This document shows positions 39,872 through 49,922 of a DNA stretch of 64,000 nt, one piece after another; position 1 is the stretch's first letter, and each line of letters begins with the position of its first letter. Both the position numbers and the translations under genes were made by a program. Origin of the DNA: Pseudomonas shahriarae (lineage in GTDB: Bacteria; Pseudomonadota; Gammaproteobacteria; Pseudomonadales; Pseudomonadaceae); the NCBI RefSeq assembly GCF_014268455.2, contig NZ_CP077085.1:558001-622000 (forward strand), read 5' to 3'. Below the pieces are notes generated by a model that did not search any database, had not been told where the DNA came from, and was given only the letters and a program-made list of their open reading frames with translations.

Positions 39872-41554
39872 TCAGCGCACCCGCACATAGGTGCCCGGTG
39901 CTGCTTCCATCGGTGGGTAGTTCTGGTTGCCCAGGGCTGTCAGGGTTTCGCGCTGCACCCCGGAGCGTTGCTGGATCCACTCAAGCCACTGCGGCCACCA
40001 ACTGCCCTCGATGTGGCTGGCGTCGTAGTACCAGGCGCGTGGATCGCTGCTCAGCTTGAGGTTCTCGACGAAGTTCGCCTTGGGGTTGCCCGGCGGGTTG
40101 AGGATGCTCTGGATATGCCCGCTGTTGGAAAGCACAAAACGTTTGTCGCCGCCCAGCAGCAAGGTTGAGCGGTAGACCGCGTCCCACGGGGTGATGTGAT
40201 CGTTGATCCCGGCCACGCTGAAGCTGTCGACGGTGACCTTCTGCAGGTCGATGGGCGTGCCGCAGACTTCCAGGCCACCGGGATGGCTCAAGGGGTTGTG
40301 CTTGAAGAAATCCAGCAGATCGCCATGCAAGGCCGCCGGCAAGCGGGTGTTGTCGTTGTTCCAGTACAGGATGTCGAACGCCGGCGGCTCCTTGCCCAGC
40401 AGGTAATTGTTGATCCAGTAGTTCCAGATCAGGTCATTGGGGCGCATCCAGGCAAAGACCTTGGCCATGTCCCGGCCATCCAGCACCCCTTCCTGGTAGG
40501 AACGGCGCTTGGCCGCTTCCAGGGTCTGTTCGTCGGCAAACAGCGTGGCGGGGCTGTCGATCTGGCTGTCCAGCAGGCTTACCAGGTAAGTGGCACTGGC
40601 GACCCGCCGTTGTTGGCGCTTGGCCTGCAGGTGCCCCTGCAGGGCGGCGATGGTCAGGCCGCCGGCGCAGGCACCCATCAGGTTCACTTCGCGGGCGCCG
40701 CTGATCGCCCGGCAGATATTCAATGCTTCCTCCAGCGCCGCCACATAGGTCGACAGGCCCCACTCGCGATGGCGCACGTCCGGGTTGCGCCAACTGACCA
40801 TAAACACTTGCAGGCCGTTTTTCAGGGCGTACTGCACGAAGCTGTTGGCCGGGCTTAAATCGAAAATGTAGTACTTGTTGATTTGCGGCGGCACCACCAG
40901 CAGTGGCTTGGCGTACTGTTTTTCGCTCATGGGCTTGTACTGGATCAGCTCCAGCAGCTCATTGCGAAACACCACCGAACCGGGCGTGGTCGCTACCGTC
41001 TTGCCCACCTCGAACGCCTGCTTGGTGACCTGGCGTGGCAGGCCATTGTTGTGCAGCAGGTCATCGAACAGGTTGCTTACGCCGCGCACCACGCTGTGGC
41101 CGCCGGAATTGAGCAGCTCTTTGATCGCCAGCGGGTTGAGCAGGGTGTTGGACGGTGACACTGCATCGTTGAGCAACGAGAAGGCAAAGTGCGCCCGTGC
41201 GCGGTCGTCGTCGCTCAGGCTGCTGTCGTCGATCCAGTGCCGGGTTTGTTTCTGCCAGCTCAAATACGCTTGCAGGCTGCGCCGGTACAGGGGGTTGAGG
41301 GCCCAGGTAGGGTCGGCGAAGCGACTGTCGTGGGGGTTGGGTTCATGCACGGTCTCACCCAGCAGCACCCGGCCCAGTTGCCCACCCAATGCCAACGCAT
41401 GCCGGGCGCTGTGCAACGGGTTGCGCAACCCGTGGGCGGCGACAGTGCGCAGGGTTGATAGCAGATCCCGGCCACGCAAGCCGGTGATTGCACTTTGTGC
41501 ATTGATGAACGCGGCGGGTGTAGGCGCCGGGACGTTTACGGGTCTGTCACGCAT
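39872..41554 (-). CDS. phaC2: Class II PHA synthase PhaC2
   Basis: Polymerises (R)-3-hydroxyacyl-CoA of medium chain length into PHA on the granule surface. The 560-residue product has the lipase-box-like nucleophile GACAGG (Cys), the granule-type segments PLLVVPPQINKYYIFDLSP and WRNPDVRHREWGLSTYV, and the catalytic Asp/His in GINDHITPW and NSGHIQSILNPPGNPKA. It is the second of two synthases flanking the depolymerase gene. Start ATG 41554. Confidence 0.96.
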   Translation of the reverse strand: MRDRPVNVPAPTPAAFINAQSAITGLRGRDLLSTLRTVAAHGLRNPLHSARHALALGGQLGRVLLGETVHEPNPHDSRFADPTWALNPLYRRSLQAYLSWQKQTRHWIDDSSLSDDDRARAHFAFSLLNDAVSPSNTLLNPLAIKELLNSGGHSVVRGVSNLFDDLLHNNGLPRQVTKQAFEVGKTVATTPGSVVFRNELLELIQYKPMSEKQYAKPLLVVPPQINKYYIFDLSPANSFVQYALKNGLQVFMVSWRNPDVRHREWGLSTYVAALEEALNICRAISGAREVNLMGACAGGLTIAALQGHLQAKRQQRRVASATYLVSLLDSQIDSPATLFADEQTLEAAKRRSYQEGVLDGRDMAKVFAWMRPNDLIWNYWINNYLLGKEPPAFDILYWNNDNTRLPAALHGDLLDFFKHNPLSHPGGLEVCGTPIDLQKVTVDSFSVAGINDHITPWDAVYRSTLLLGGDKRFVLSNSGHIQSILNPPGNPKANFVENLKLSSDPRAWYYDASHIEGSWWPQWLEWIQQRSGVQRETLTALGNQNYPPMEAAPGTYVRVR

Positions 41555-41656
41555 GGGTCAACACTCCTTCGTCAATTCGCCAACAAGCACGCCAATTCAG
41601 AACCATAGTCGGTTCTGGCCAAGTTGCGCGTAGGGGTCGTCCTGACCCGATACCGC

Positions 41657-42514
41657 TCAGGTGTGGCTATGGGGCGCCGGCTGCGGATGGATCACCGCGC
41701 GCAAGCGCTCCTCCTGGAGAAACTTCATGATGATCGGTGCCACCGCTTCGGCCCGGGTAATCAGGAACAGATGGCCGTCGTCGATGATGTGTAACTGCGC
41801 ATTGGGGATGCGCCAGGCCAGCATGCGCATATTGACCAAGGGGATCAGCGGGTCGTCGTCGCCGGCCAGCACCAGGGTCGGCTGCTTGATCTTGTGCAGC
41901 CAGTGAATGCTGGTCCAGCCCAGGCCCGCAAACAGCTGCCAGTAGTAGCCCAGCTTGCCGGCCGAGCGCACTTTGCTTGCGTGTTCGGCGGCCAGTTTTG
42001 AATCCCGGCGGAACGAGCCGCCGTAAATCATCGGCGCGATGCGCACCACATGGGACGGTTGGATATAGCGCCGCGGGCTGGCCATCAGCCATAACACCTT
42101 CGGTTTGCCGGGCACCATAAAGGCACCGGCGGCGGTGGCGGCCAGGATCAGCTTCTTGCAGCGCTCCGGGTAGTCGTAGGCAAATTGCTGTGCCAGGGCG
42201 CCGCCCCAGGAAACCCCGACGGCATTGACCTGGCCGTAGTCCAGGTAGTCGAGCATGCGCGCGGTGAGTTTGGCCAGGCCGGGAAAGCGATAGGGGCGAC
42301 TGGGTGTCGATGACCCGCCCACTCCGGGTACATCAAAGGCAATCACTTCCAGGTCCGGGTCCAGGGCCTGGACGAACGGAAACACCAGCTCAAGGTTGGC
42401 GCCGATGCCGTTGAAAATCAGCAGTGGCGTCAAGTGAGACTTGCCCGGTCGTACCGCCGTGCGGATGGTCTGGCCATCCAGGTCGATGGTACGGAAGATG
42501 AACGGTTGCGGCAT
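41657..42514 (-). CDS. phaZ: Intracellular PHA depolymerase PhaZ
   Basis: An alpha/beta hydrolase that releases 3-hydroxy acids from stored mcl-PHA. Length from ATG 42514 is 285 residues; a TTG two codons upstream is possible. The blocks FNGIGANLELVFPFV, the nucleophile elbow GVSWGGALAQQ (Ser), the acid DDDPLIPLVNM and the histidine DDGHLFLITRAE are clear. It lies between the two synthases so that synthesis and mobilisation are co-expressed. A REPIN separates it from phaC1. Confidence 0.96.
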   Translation of the reverse strand: MPQPFIFRTIDLDGQTIRTAVRPGKSHLTPLLIFNGIGANLELVFPFVQALDPDLEVIAFDVPGVGGSSTPSRPYRFPGLAKLTARMLDYLDYGQVNAVGVSWGGALAQQFAYDYPERCKKLILAATAAGAFMVPGKPKVLWLMASPRRYIQPSHVVRIAPMIYGGSFRRDSKLAAEHASKVRSAGKLGYYWQLFAGLGWTSIHWLHKIKQPTLVLAGDDDPLIPLVNMRMLAWRIPNAQLHIIDDGHLFLITRAEAVAPIIMKFLQEERLRAVIHPQPAPHSHT

Positions 42515-42546
42515 GCTCAAGCCCTGTGAAGTGTTACTGCGGTCAA

Positions 42547-42636
42547 TGTGGGAGCTGGCTTGCCTGCGATAGCGGCGGGTCAGTCAGTACATGTGTTGGC
42601 TGACCCACCGTTATCGCAGGCAAGCCAGCTCCCACA
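42547..42636. repeat. REPIN (AGCTGGCTTGCCTGCGAT subtype)
   Basis: TGTGGGAGCTGGCTTGCCTG and its inverse AGCCAGCTCCCACA bracket a loop that is itself partly palindromic (GGCGGGTCAGTCAGT...GCTGACCCACC). It lies between phaC1 and phaZ and would fold in the polycistronic message. Confidence 0.9.
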
Positions 42637-42670
42637 TTTGATCTCATTGCAATCACACAAAAGTGTGGCC

Positions 42671-44350
42671 TTAGCGCTCGTGAACGTATGTCCCTGGTGC
42701 AGCCTCCGCCGCCGCGTAGGCTTTATTGCCTAGGTTCGCAGGCGACTTCTTCAATTTGCCCGAACGCTCCCCTAGCCAGCCCTGCCAGTGCAGCCACCAC
42801 GAGTCGGTATGCTTGGTGGCGTTTTCCTGCCAGTCCAATGCCTTCTCGCCCATGCTCTCGCTGGTCTGGTAACGCGCCTTGGGGTTGCCGGGGGGGTTGA
42901 GGATGCTCTGGATATGCCCGCTGCTGGACAGCACGAACTCGACCTTGCCGCCAAACAGTTGCGCCGACTTGTAGCAGGACTGCCACGGCGTGATGTGGTC
43001 GTTGGTGCCCGCCAGCGAGTAGATGTCGGCCGTCACCTGCTTGAGGTCAATCGGGGTGCCGCACACTTCCAGGGCATTGGCCCGTATCAGCGGGTTGTTC
43101 TTGAACAGTTCGATCAGGTCGCCGTGGAAGGCCGCCGGCAAGCGCGTGGTGTCGTTGTTCCAGAACAGGATGTCGAACACCGGTGGCTCATTGCCCAACA
43201 GGTAGTTGTTGACCCAGTAGTTCCAGATCAGGTCATTGGGGCGCATCCAGGCGAACACCTTGGCCATGTCCCGGCCTTCCAGCACGCCGGCCTGGTAGGA
43301 GTGGCGCTTGGCCGCCTCCAGGGTCTGCTCATCGACGAACAGGGCTACCTGGGTGTCGAGGGTGGTGTCCAGCACACTGACCAGCAAGGTCAGGGCGTTG
43401 ACCTTCTTCTCGCCCAGCGCCGCATAGTGGCCCAGCAGCGCGGTGCAGGTGATGCCGCCCGAGCAGGCGCCGAGCATGTTGATGTCTTTGCTGCCGGTAA
43501 TCGCCGTGACCACGTCGACCGCCTCTTTCAGCGCTTCGATATAGGTCGACAGGCCCCATTCGCGCTGGGCCTTGGTGGGGTTGCGCCAACTGACGATAAA
43601 GGTCTGCTGGTTATTGCGCAGGCAGAAACGCGCCAGGCTCTTGTCCGGGCTCAGGTCGAACACATAAAACTTGTTGATCTGCGGCGGCACCACCAGCAGT
43701 GGGCGCTCGTACACCTGCTCGGTGATCGGCTTGTACTGGATCAGCTCCAGCACGTCATTGCGAAACACTACCGCGCCTTCGCTGGTGCCCAGGCTCTTGC
43801 CCACTTCAAAGGCGCCCATATTCACCTGGCTCGGCATGCCGCCGTTATGCACCAGGTCCTTGGCCAGGTGCGAGAGGCCATCGAGCAGGCTCTTGCCGCC
43901 GGTTTCAAAGAAGCGTTTGACCGCTGCCGGGTTGGCGGCGCTGTTGGTGGGGGCCATGGCTTCGGTCATGAGATTGATGACGAAGTGCCCACGGCTGATG
44001 TCCTGCTCCGACAGGTTGCTGTCGCCGATCCAGTCGTGTAGTTCCTTGCGCCACGCCAGGTAGGTTTGCAGGTAGCGCTTATAGAGCGGGTTCTGGCTCC
44101 AGGCCGGGTCGTTGAAACGACGGTCATCGCTTTCAGGGGCAAGCTCGGACTTGCCGAACACCACGTTTTTCAATTCGACGCCAAAGTGGGCGACGTGCTT
44201 GACGCTGTGCAGGGGTTGCTTGATGGCCTGGGTCAGCACCATGCGCGCAGAAGCCAGTAAATCCTTTTTCCGTAATGCGATGATCGGGTTCAGCCCCAGG
44301 GTGTTTTCCGAGGCCTGGCGTTTCAAGTCATCGTTATTCTTGTTACTCAT
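42671..44350 (-). CDS. phaC1: Class II PHA synthase PhaC1
   Basis: The main medium-chain-length PHA synthase, 559 residues, starting MSNKNNDDLKRQASENTLG. The nucleophile motif is GACSGG, with PLLVVPPQINKFYVFDLSP, WRNPTKAQREWGLSTYIE, GTNDHITPW (Asp) and SSGHIQSILNPPGNPKA (His). It differs from PhaC2 mainly at the N-terminus. First gene of the phaC1-phaZ-phaC2-phaD operon. The early codons form an A-rich Crc/Hfq-like motif, so translation is probably reduced on preferred carbon sources. Confidence 0.97.
   Translation of the reverse strand: MSNKNNDDLKRQASENTLGLNPIIALRKKDLLASARMVLTQAIKQPLHSVKHVAHFGVELKNVVFGKSELAPESDDRRFNDPAWSQNPLYKRYLQTYLAWRKELHDWIGDSNLSEQDISRGHFVINLMTEAMAPTNSAANPAAVKRFFETGGKSLLDGLSHLAKDLVHNGGMPSQVNMGAFEVGKSLGTSEGAVVFRNDVLELIQYKPITEQVYERPLLVVPPQINKFYVFDLSPDKSLARFCLRNNQQTFIVSWRNPTKAQREWGLSTYIEALKEAVDVVTAITGSKDINMLGACSGGITCTALLGHYAALGEKKVNALTLLVSVLDTTLDTQVALFVDEQTLEAAKRHSYQAGVLEGRDMAKVFAWMRPNDLIWNYWVNNYLLGNEPPVFDILFWNNDTTRLPAAFHGDLIELFKNNPLIRANALEVCGTPIDLKQVTADIYSLAGTNDHITPWQSCYKSAQLFGGKVEFVLSSSGHIQSILNPPGNPKARYQTSESMGEKALDWQENATKHTDSWWLHWQGWLGERSGKLKKSPANLGNKAYAAAEAAPGTYVHER
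44330..44347 (-). promoter_or_regulatory. Crc/Hfq-like A-rich motif in the first codons of phaC1
   Basis: On the coding strand, the start ATG is followed by AGTAACAAGAATAACGAT. The AACAAGAATAA core is close to, not identical with, AAYAAYAA. Crc control of phaC1 translation through this region is known in P. putida. Confidence 0.5.
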
Positions 44351-44600
44351 CCACGACGCTCCATTGTCCGAAAGACGAGTACCGGGTACCGCTGTGCACC
44401 CAATTATCGAGGCACAACACAAGCCTGGTACTGCTGCTCGGGTGACCGTTGATACCGCATCGTAAAATGCAGGGAACTTGCCAACTCCATTGGTTACCCG
44501 AGTTTTATTTAATGCGCAAGCGGACCAATCTTTGGTCACACCACAGGGCATTCAAGCAGATGAAATTAGAAAATGCCCACTAATGAGCAAGAGGCTTGAT

Positions 44601-44978
44601 TTAGAGCATCAGCTTGACGACGGACTGGCTCGGGTCGCGGGTTTTTCCGGCCGCCTTGAGCTCGGCAAGATAATCGGCCCACAGCGCGTCCTGACGTACG
44701 GCGAGTTGGTAGAGGTAGTCCCAGGTGAACAGTCCGCTGTCATGACCGTCGTCGAAGGTCAATTTCAGTGCGTACTGCCCGGCAGGTTCGATCTTGGTCA
44801 GGCCGACATTCAGCTTGCCGAATTGCAGGATCGGTTTGCCGTGGCCCTGGACCTCGGCGGAAGGCGAGTGCACCCGCAGCAGTTCGGCGCTCAGGTGATA
44901 GACCTCGTCGGGACCGTAGGTCAGCGAGAGGGTCTTGGAGGCTTTGTGCAGATTGATGGCGGTGGGCATTTTAGACAT
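44601..44978 (-). CDS. DUF971 (GBBH-like N-terminal domain) protein
   Basis: A 125-residue protein of the DUF971 family, a small beta-rich domain also found at the N-terminus of gamma-butyrobetaine hydroxylase. Family blocks are LTYGPDEVYHLSAELLRVHSPS and DGHDSGLFTWDYLYQLA. In proteobacteria it is commonly encoded next to hslVU, as here, separated from hslU by a REPIN. Function is undefined; links to iron-sulfur or quinone proteins have been proposed for relatives. MSKMPTAI or the internal ATG three codons on may be the start. Confidence 0.88.
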   Translation of the reverse strand: MSKMPTAINLHKASKTLSLTYGPDEVYHLSAELLRVHSPSAEVQGHGKPILQFGKLNVGLTKIEPAGQYALKLTFDDGHDSGLFTWDYLYQLAVRQDALWADYLAELKAAGKTRDPSQSVVKLML

Positions 44979-45023
44979 TGGGGGAACCGCTCGTGGATGA
45001 TCCTGAAGGAACCGGCTTTAAAA

Positions 45024-45112
45024 TGTGGGAGCGGGCTTGCTCGCGAATGCGGTGGGTCAGTCACAGTTGCATAAACTGACCCACCGCATTCGCGAGCAAG
45101 CCCGCTCCCACA
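45024..45112. repeat. REPIN (GCGGGCTTGCTCGCGAATGCGGTGGGTCAGT type)
   Basis: TGTGGGAGCGGGCTTGCTCG and CGAGCAAGCCCGCTCCCACA form long, nearly perfect arms that extend inward through GAATGCGGTGGGTCAGT. Located between hslU and the DUF971 gene. Confidence 0.92.
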
Positions 45113-45140
45113 TTAAAGCAGAGCGGTTCCTGCGTAAGCC

Positions 45141-46478
45141 TTACAGGATATAACGAGACAGGTCTTCGTTCTGCGCCAACTCGCCCAGGTGGCTGTTGAC
45201 GTAGTCGGCGTCGATCCTGATCGCCACGCCATTCTGCGCGCCCGCCATGTCGCCGGCGCTGAAGGATACTTCCTCCAGCAGGCGCTCAAGCAGGGTGTGC
45301 AGGCGACGGGCACCGATATTCTCGGTCTTCTCGTTGACCTGCCAGGCAATTTCCGCCAAACGCTTGATACCGTCTGGCAGGAACTCGATCCCCAGGCCTT
45401 CGGTTTTCAGCAGCTCGCGGTATTGCTCGGTCAGCGAAGCGTGTGGCTCGCTGAGGATGCGTTCGAAGTCGCCCGGGGTCAGCGCCTTGAGTTCCACGCG
45501 AATCGGCAGGCGGCCTTGCAGCTCCGGCACCAGGTCGCTTGGCTTGCTCAGGTGGAACGCGCCGGATGCGATAAACAGGATATGGTCAGTCTTGACCATG
45601 CCCAGCTTGGTATTCACCGTGCAGCCTTCGATCAGCGGCAGCAGGTCGCGCTGTACGCCTTCGCGGGAGACATCAACGCCGCCGGAATTGCCGCGCTTGG
45701 CCACCTTGTCGATCTCGTCGATAAACACGATGCCGTGCTGCTCGACGGCTTCCAGGGCCTTGGCCTTGAGTTCTTCCTCGTTGACCAGGCGCCCGGCTTC
45801 TTCGTCACGCACCAGCTTGAGCGCGTCCTTGACCTTGAGCTTGCGGCTTTTCTTCTTGCCCTTGCCCATGTTGGCGAACAGGTTCTGCAACTGGCTGGTC
45901 ATTTCTTCCATGCCAGGCGGCGCCGAGATATCGACGCCAGCGCTTTCGGCGACTTCGATCTCGATTTCCTTGTCGTCCAACTGGCCTTCACGCAGGCGCT
46001 TGCGGAACAGCTGGCGCGTGTTGGAATCGGAGGCAGGAGCGGCGTCTTCATTGAAGCCCGCGCGTGCCGGTGGCAGCAGGGCGTCGAGGATGCGCTCTTC
46101 GGCAGCGTCTTCGGCGCGATGGCTGACCTTGGTCATTTCCTGTTCGCGCAACAACTTCAGGGCGGCGTCGGCCAGATCACGGATGATCGACTCGACGTCA
46201 CGGCCCACGTAGCCGACTTCGGTGAACTTGGTGGCTTCGACCTTGATGAACGGTGCGTTGGCCAGCTTGGCCAGGCGCCGGGCGATTTCGGTCTTGCCGA
46301 CACCGGTCGGGCCGATCATCAGGATGTTCTTGGGGGTTACTTCAACGCGCAATTCTTCGGGCAGTTGCATCCGGCGCCAGCGGTTACGCAGGGCGATGGC
46401 AACGGCGCGCTTGGCATCGTCCTGGCCGATGATATGGCGATTGAGTTCATGGACGATTTCGCGGGGAGTCATGGACAT
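45141..46478 (-). CDS. hslU: HslU, ATPase subunit of the HslVU protease
   Basis: AAA+ unfoldase of 445 residues that feeds proteins to HslV in the cytoplasm. Walker A is [15 protein letters not shown], Walker B is [14 protein letters not shown], the pore loop is in the [13 protein letters not shown] segment, and the I-domain (about residues 110-240) is charged and variable. The C-terminal LSRYIL inserts into HslV to activate it. It follows hslV by 38 bases on the same strand. Confidence 0.96.
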   Translation of the reverse strand: MSMTPREIVHELNRHIIGQDDAKRAVAIALRNRWRRMQLPEELRVEVTPKNILMIGPTGVGKTEIARRLAKLANAPFIKVEATKFTEVGYVGRDVESIIRDLADAALKLLREQEMTKVSHRAEDAAEERILDALLPPARAGFNEDAAPASDSNTRQLFRKRLREGQLDDKEIEIEVAESAGVDISAPPGMEEMTSQLQNLFANMGKGKKKSRKLKVKDALKLVRDEEAGRLVNEEELKAKALEAVEQHGIVFIDEIDKVAKRGNSGGVDVSREGVQRDLLPLIEGCTVNTKLGMVKTDHILFIASGAFHLSKPSDLVPELQGRLPIRVELKALTPGDFERILSEPHASLTEQYRELLKTEGLGIEFLPDGIKRLAEIAWQVNEKTENIGARRLHTLLERLLEEVSFSAGDMAGAQNGVAIRIDADYVNSHLGELAQNEDLSRYIL

Positions 46479-46516
46479 AGTGGTGTGTGGTCCTCAAGCA
46501 GGAAAAAGCCGACGGC

Positions 46517-47047
46517 TTATTCCGCGAGGTCCTGCTCCTCAATGGTCAGGTTGTGGTTGGTGAACACGCAGATATCGCCGGCGATACCCAAGGCGGTCTC
46601 GACGATTTCCCGGGCCGACAGGTCGGTTTTTTTCAGCAAGGCACTGGCTGCGGCCTGGGCATAGCCCCCACCGGAACCCATGGCGATCAGGCCGTTTTCG
46701 GGCTCAACCACGTCACCGTTGCCGGTGATGATCAGGGACGCGTCTTTGTTGGCGACGGCGAGCATGGCTTCGAGGCGGCTGAGGGAGCGGTCGGTGCGCC
46801 ACTCCTTGGCCAGTTCGACGGCGGCACGCACCAGATGGCCCTGGTGTTTTTCCAGTTGGCCTTCAAAACGCTCGAACAGGGTAAAGGCGTCAGCGGTGGC
46901 CCCTGCAAAACCGGCAAGGACCTGGCCGTGGTACAGGCGACGCACTTTTTTCGCGTTGCCTTTCATCACGGTATTGCCAAGGGAAACCTGGCCGTCGCCG
47001 CCCATGACGACTTTGCCGTGGCGACGAACTGAAACGATGGTGGTCAA
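46517..47047 (-). CDS. hslV: HslV, peptidase subunit of the HslVU protease
   Basis: Threonine peptidase that forms the double hexameric core. The start is a TTG codon at 47047, because the mature protein must begin [20 protein letters not shown] with the catalytic threonine right after Met; upstream codons in the frame do not fit. The length is 176 residues. Conserved [17 protein letters not shown] and [15 protein letters not shown] blocks are present. Paired with hslU in the standard heat-shock operon order. No strong Shine-Dalgarno is seen, only TGGAG at some distance. Confidence 0.95.
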   Translation of the reverse strand: MTTIVSVRRHGKVVMGGDGQVSLGNTVMKGNAKKVRRLYHGQVLAGFAGATADAFTLFERFEGQLEKHQGHLVRAAVELAKEWRTDRSLSRLEAMLAVANKDASLIITGNGDVVEPENGLIAMGSGGGYAQAAASALLKKTDLSAREIVETALGIAGDICVFTNHNLTIEEQDLAE

Positions 47048-47190
47048 GGGGAGAGTCTCCACGCTGCGGGGCGAAAATGCCCTGATGGAACTCATATGGG
47101 GGTGGCGGGGGAGATTTCAACCGTAGGAAGGGTGCGCGGACGAGTGGTGTCTAGCGCACTGGCACAGGCTCGAGAGCCCTATAAAACCAA

Positions 47191-47280
47191 TGTGGGAACT
47201 GGCTTGCCTGCGATAGCGGTGCACTCGTCACTGAAAATATTGACTGATGCACCGTCATCGCCGGCAAGCCAGCTCCCACA
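47191..47280. repeat. REPIN (AACTGGCTTGCCTGCGAT subtype)
   Basis: TGTGGGAACTGGCTTGCCTG and GCCGGCAAGCCAGCTCCCACA, with two mismatches between arms, lie in the gap between hslV and the SPOR-protein gene. Confidence 0.85.
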
Positions 47281-47302
47281 GTTGATCCGTGTTGGCTGTG
47301 GC

Positions 47303-48004
47303 TCAGCGGCTCTGGCGTTGTTGTAACAACAGGTTGCTAAAGCCCGCGCCCGCCAGTTGTTTCTGCGCCACGGTCAGCTGTTCACGGTTGCTGAACGGCC
47401 CCACCAGCACGCGATACCAGGTCGCTTCCTTCACCGTTCCGGATTCCACCGTTACCGTCTGCCCCAGCAGGATAATCTGCGCCCGCACCCGGTCCGCATC
47501 CGCCTGCTTGGGGAACGAGCCCGCTTGCAGGAAGAACTTGGTCACCGGCGCCGCCTTGGTGGTGGCGACCGGTGGTGCCGGTGGCGGGGTAATCCCGGCC
47601 AGTGCGGCCTGGGCCCGTGCGGTGTCGATCTTCGCCGCTTCTGCCGGGGTCACCGGGGTGGTCGGTACTTGCGGGGTCGGCAGGGTTTTCTCCGGCACGG
47701 CGTCTTGCGGAACGATCACTTCCGATTCCGGCAGCAACGTGTAGAAGTCGTACTTCGGCTTCACCGGCGCGGTCGGGCTCGGCGGTGTCTTGTTCGCTTC
47801 GGCGATCTTGCTGGCCTTCTGCTGCTCCTGCTTGACCCGCTTCACGTCTTCGCCCTGGCCCGGCTCCAGCTTCATCAGGAACACGATAAACGCACCGACC
47901 GACAGGCCGATGGCCAGCCACATCCAGCCCGGGATCGGTTGTTTTGCCGGTGCCTGGTAGCGGCTGGCGCCGCGCTTGGGTGCAGGTTTTTTCTTGGCTG
48001 CCAA
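47303..48004 (-). CDS. SPOR-domain membrane protein (FtsN-like)
   Basis: A 233-residue inner-membrane protein. It has a basic cytoplasmic start (MAAKKKPAPKRG), one membrane helix (about residues 27-45, WMWLAIGLSVGAFIVFLMKL) and a long Pro/Ala/Thr linker. A C-terminal SPOR domain (KFFLQAGSFPKQADADRVRAQ ... RVLVGPFSNREQ) would bind denuded peptidoglycan glycan strands at the septum. The layout matches FtsN, and the conserved position between argS and hslV supports that. The start is TTG, one base after the argS stop. Confidence 0.85.
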   Translation of the reverse strand: MAAKKKPAPKRGASRYQAPAKQPIPGWMWLAIGLSVGAFIVFLMKLEPGQGEDVKRVKQEQQKASKIAEANKTPPSPTAPVKPKYDFYTLLPESEVIVPQDAVPEKTLPTPQVPTTPVTPAEAAKIDTARAQAALAGITPPPAPPVATTKAAPVTKFFLQAGSFPKQADADRVRAQIILLGQTVTVESGTVKEATWYRVLVGPFSNREQLTVAQKQLAGAGFSNLLLQQRQSR

Positions 48005-48005
48005 C

Positions 48006-49742
48006 TTACATACGCTCCAGAGTTTCCAGGCCCAACAGTTCCAGGCCTTGCTTGAGGGTCCGTCCAGCCAGTGCGGCGAGGCGCAGGCGGCTTTGCTTTT
48101 GCGTTTCGTCGTCGGCGCTCAGGATCGGGCAGTTCTCGTAGAAGCTGGAGAACAACCCGGCGACTTCATACAGGTAGGTGCACAGAATGTGTGGCGTACC
48201 TTTCTCGCCCACGCTGTTGAGCACTTCGCCGAACTGCGCCAGTTTGGCCGCCAGTTCCTGCTCGTGGGGCGCGTCCAGCACGATCTGCCCTTCGACTTCG
48301 CTGAAATCCTTGCCCAGCTTGCGGAACACGCCCGCCACACGGGTGTAGGCATACAGCAGGTACGGCGCGGTGTTGCCTTCAAAGTTGAGCATCAGCTCGA
48401 AGTTGAAGCTGTAGTCGCTGGTGCGGTGCTTGGACAGGTCGGCGTATTTCACCGCGCCAATACCCACTACCTTGGCGATATTGCGCAGGTCGGCTTCGGC
48501 CAGTTCCGGGTTCTTTTCCTTCACCAGGTTGTAGGCACGCTCCTGGGCTTCGTTCAGCAGGTCGATCAGCTTCACGGTGCCGCCGTCGCGGGTCTTGAAC
48601 GGGCGGCCGTCGGCGCCGTTCATGGTGCCGAAGCCCATGTGCTCCATGTGCATCGGGTGGGTGACGAAACCGGCGCGGCGCGCCACTTCGAACACTTGCT
48701 GGAAGTGCAGGGACTGGCGCTGGTCGACGAAGTATAGCGCGCGATCGGCTTTCAGCACGCCGCTGCGGTAGCGCACGGCCGCCAGGTCGGTGGTGGCGTA
48801 CAGATAGCCGCCGTCGGCCTTGACGATGATCACTGGCAGCGGCTCGCCGTCGGCGGTCTTGAATTCTTCGAGGAACACGCACTGGGCGCCGTTGCTCTCA
48901 ACCAGCAGACCCTTGGCCTTGAGGTCGTTGACCACGTTGATCAGGTCGTCGTTGTAGGCACTTTCGCCCATCACGTCGGCCATGGTCAGTTTGACGTTCA
49001 GCAGTTCGTAGATTTTCTGGCAGTGGGACAGGGAAATATCGCGGAAACGTGCCCACAGCTCCAGGCACTCCGGGTCGCCTGCCTGCAGCTTGACCACCAG
49101 GCCACGGGCGCGGTTGGCGAACTCTTCGGATTCGTCAAAGCGCTTTTTGGCGGCGCGGTAGAAGTTTTCCAGGTCCGACAGCTCGTTGCTGGTGATGGGG
49201 TTTTCTTGCAGGTATGCCATCAGCATGCCGAACTGGGTACCCCAGTCGCCTACGTGGTTCTGGCGGATCACGGTGTCGCCGAGAAACTCCAGGACCCGCG
49301 CCACGCCGTCGCCAATGATGGTCGAGCGCAGGTGGCCGACGTGCATCTCTTTGGCCAGGTTGGGGGCCGACAGGTCGATGGCCACGCGCTGCAGCGGGCC
49401 GGCCTTGCGCACGCCGATCTTGGCGTCGGCCAGGGCTGCGTCCAGGCGCGAAGCCAGGGCCTGGGTGTTCTGGAAAATATTGATAAAACCGGGGCCGGCG
49501 ATTTCGGCCTTGCTGACCTGCGGATCAGATGGCAGTGCGGCAATGATTTTTTCCGCGAGGTCGCGCGGTTTCATGCCCGCGGGCTTGGCCAGCATCATCG
49601 CGATGTTGCTGGCGAAGTCGCCGTGGGTCTTGTCTCGAGAGTTTTCCACCTGGATCGCCGGCGTCAGGCCTTCAGGCAACACACCTTCGTTGACGAGTTG
49701 GGTGAGGGCTTGTTGGATCAACTGGCGAATTGTGTCTTTCAT
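48006..49742 (-). CDS. argS: Arginyl-tRNA synthetase
   Basis: Class I synthetase of 578 residues that charges tRNA(Arg). The start is [10 protein letters not shown], preceded by AAAGAGAA; longer forms in the frame do not match the family. The HIGH-like motif is in [17 protein letters not shown], and the KMSK loop is replaced, as usual for proteobacterial ArgRS, by a degenerate [10 protein letters not shown] sequence. The C-terminal DALR anticodon-binding domain ends [12 protein letters not shown]. It is coupled to the SPOR-protein gene downstream. Confidence 0.96.
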   Translation of the reverse strand: MKDTIRQLIQQALTQLVNEGVLPEGLTPAIQVENSRDKTHGDFASNIAMMLAKPAGMKPRDLAEKIIAALPSDPQVSKAEIAGPGFINIFQNTQALASRLDAALADAKIGVRKAGPLQRVAIDLSAPNLAKEMHVGHLRSTIIGDGVARVLEFLGDTVIRQNHVGDWGTQFGMLMAYLQENPITSNELSDLENFYRAAKKRFDESEEFANRARGLVVKLQAGDPECLELWARFRDISLSHCQKIYELLNVKLTMADVMGESAYNDDLINVVNDLKAKGLLVESNGAQCVFLEEFKTADGEPLPVIIVKADGGYLYATTDLAAVRYRSGVLKADRALYFVDQRQSLHFQQVFEVARRAGFVTHPMHMEHMGFGTMNGADGRPFKTRDGGTVKLIDLLNEAQERAYNLVKEKNPELAEADLRNIAKVVGIGAVKYADLSKHRTSDYSFNFELMLNFEGNTAPYLLYAYTRVAGVFRKLGKDFSEVEGQIVLDAPHEQELAAKLAQFGEVLNSVGEKGTPHILCTYLYEVAGLFSSFYENCPILSADDETQKQSRLRLAALAGRTLKQGLELLGLETLERM

Positions 49743-49857
49743 GGTGTTCTCTTTCGACCGCATGCGGCGGCGCGCGATGCGCAGGTGGAAAAACTGGACA
49801 TTATCCGGTGCGAGGGCGGGCTTGCCAACCATCAAGGTCGGTTACTGGACCTGCGGG

Positions 49858-49912
49858 CCTCATCGCGGGCAAGCCCACCGTTCAAAATGTAGGCTGGCTT
49901 GCCGGCGATAGC
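49858..49912. repeat. Degenerate REP pair
   Basis: CATCGCGGGCAAGCCCACCG and GGCTGGCTTGCCGGCGATAG are diverged inverted arms of the REP family, between priA and argS. Confidence 0.55.
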
Positions 49913-49922
49913 GATTTACCTA

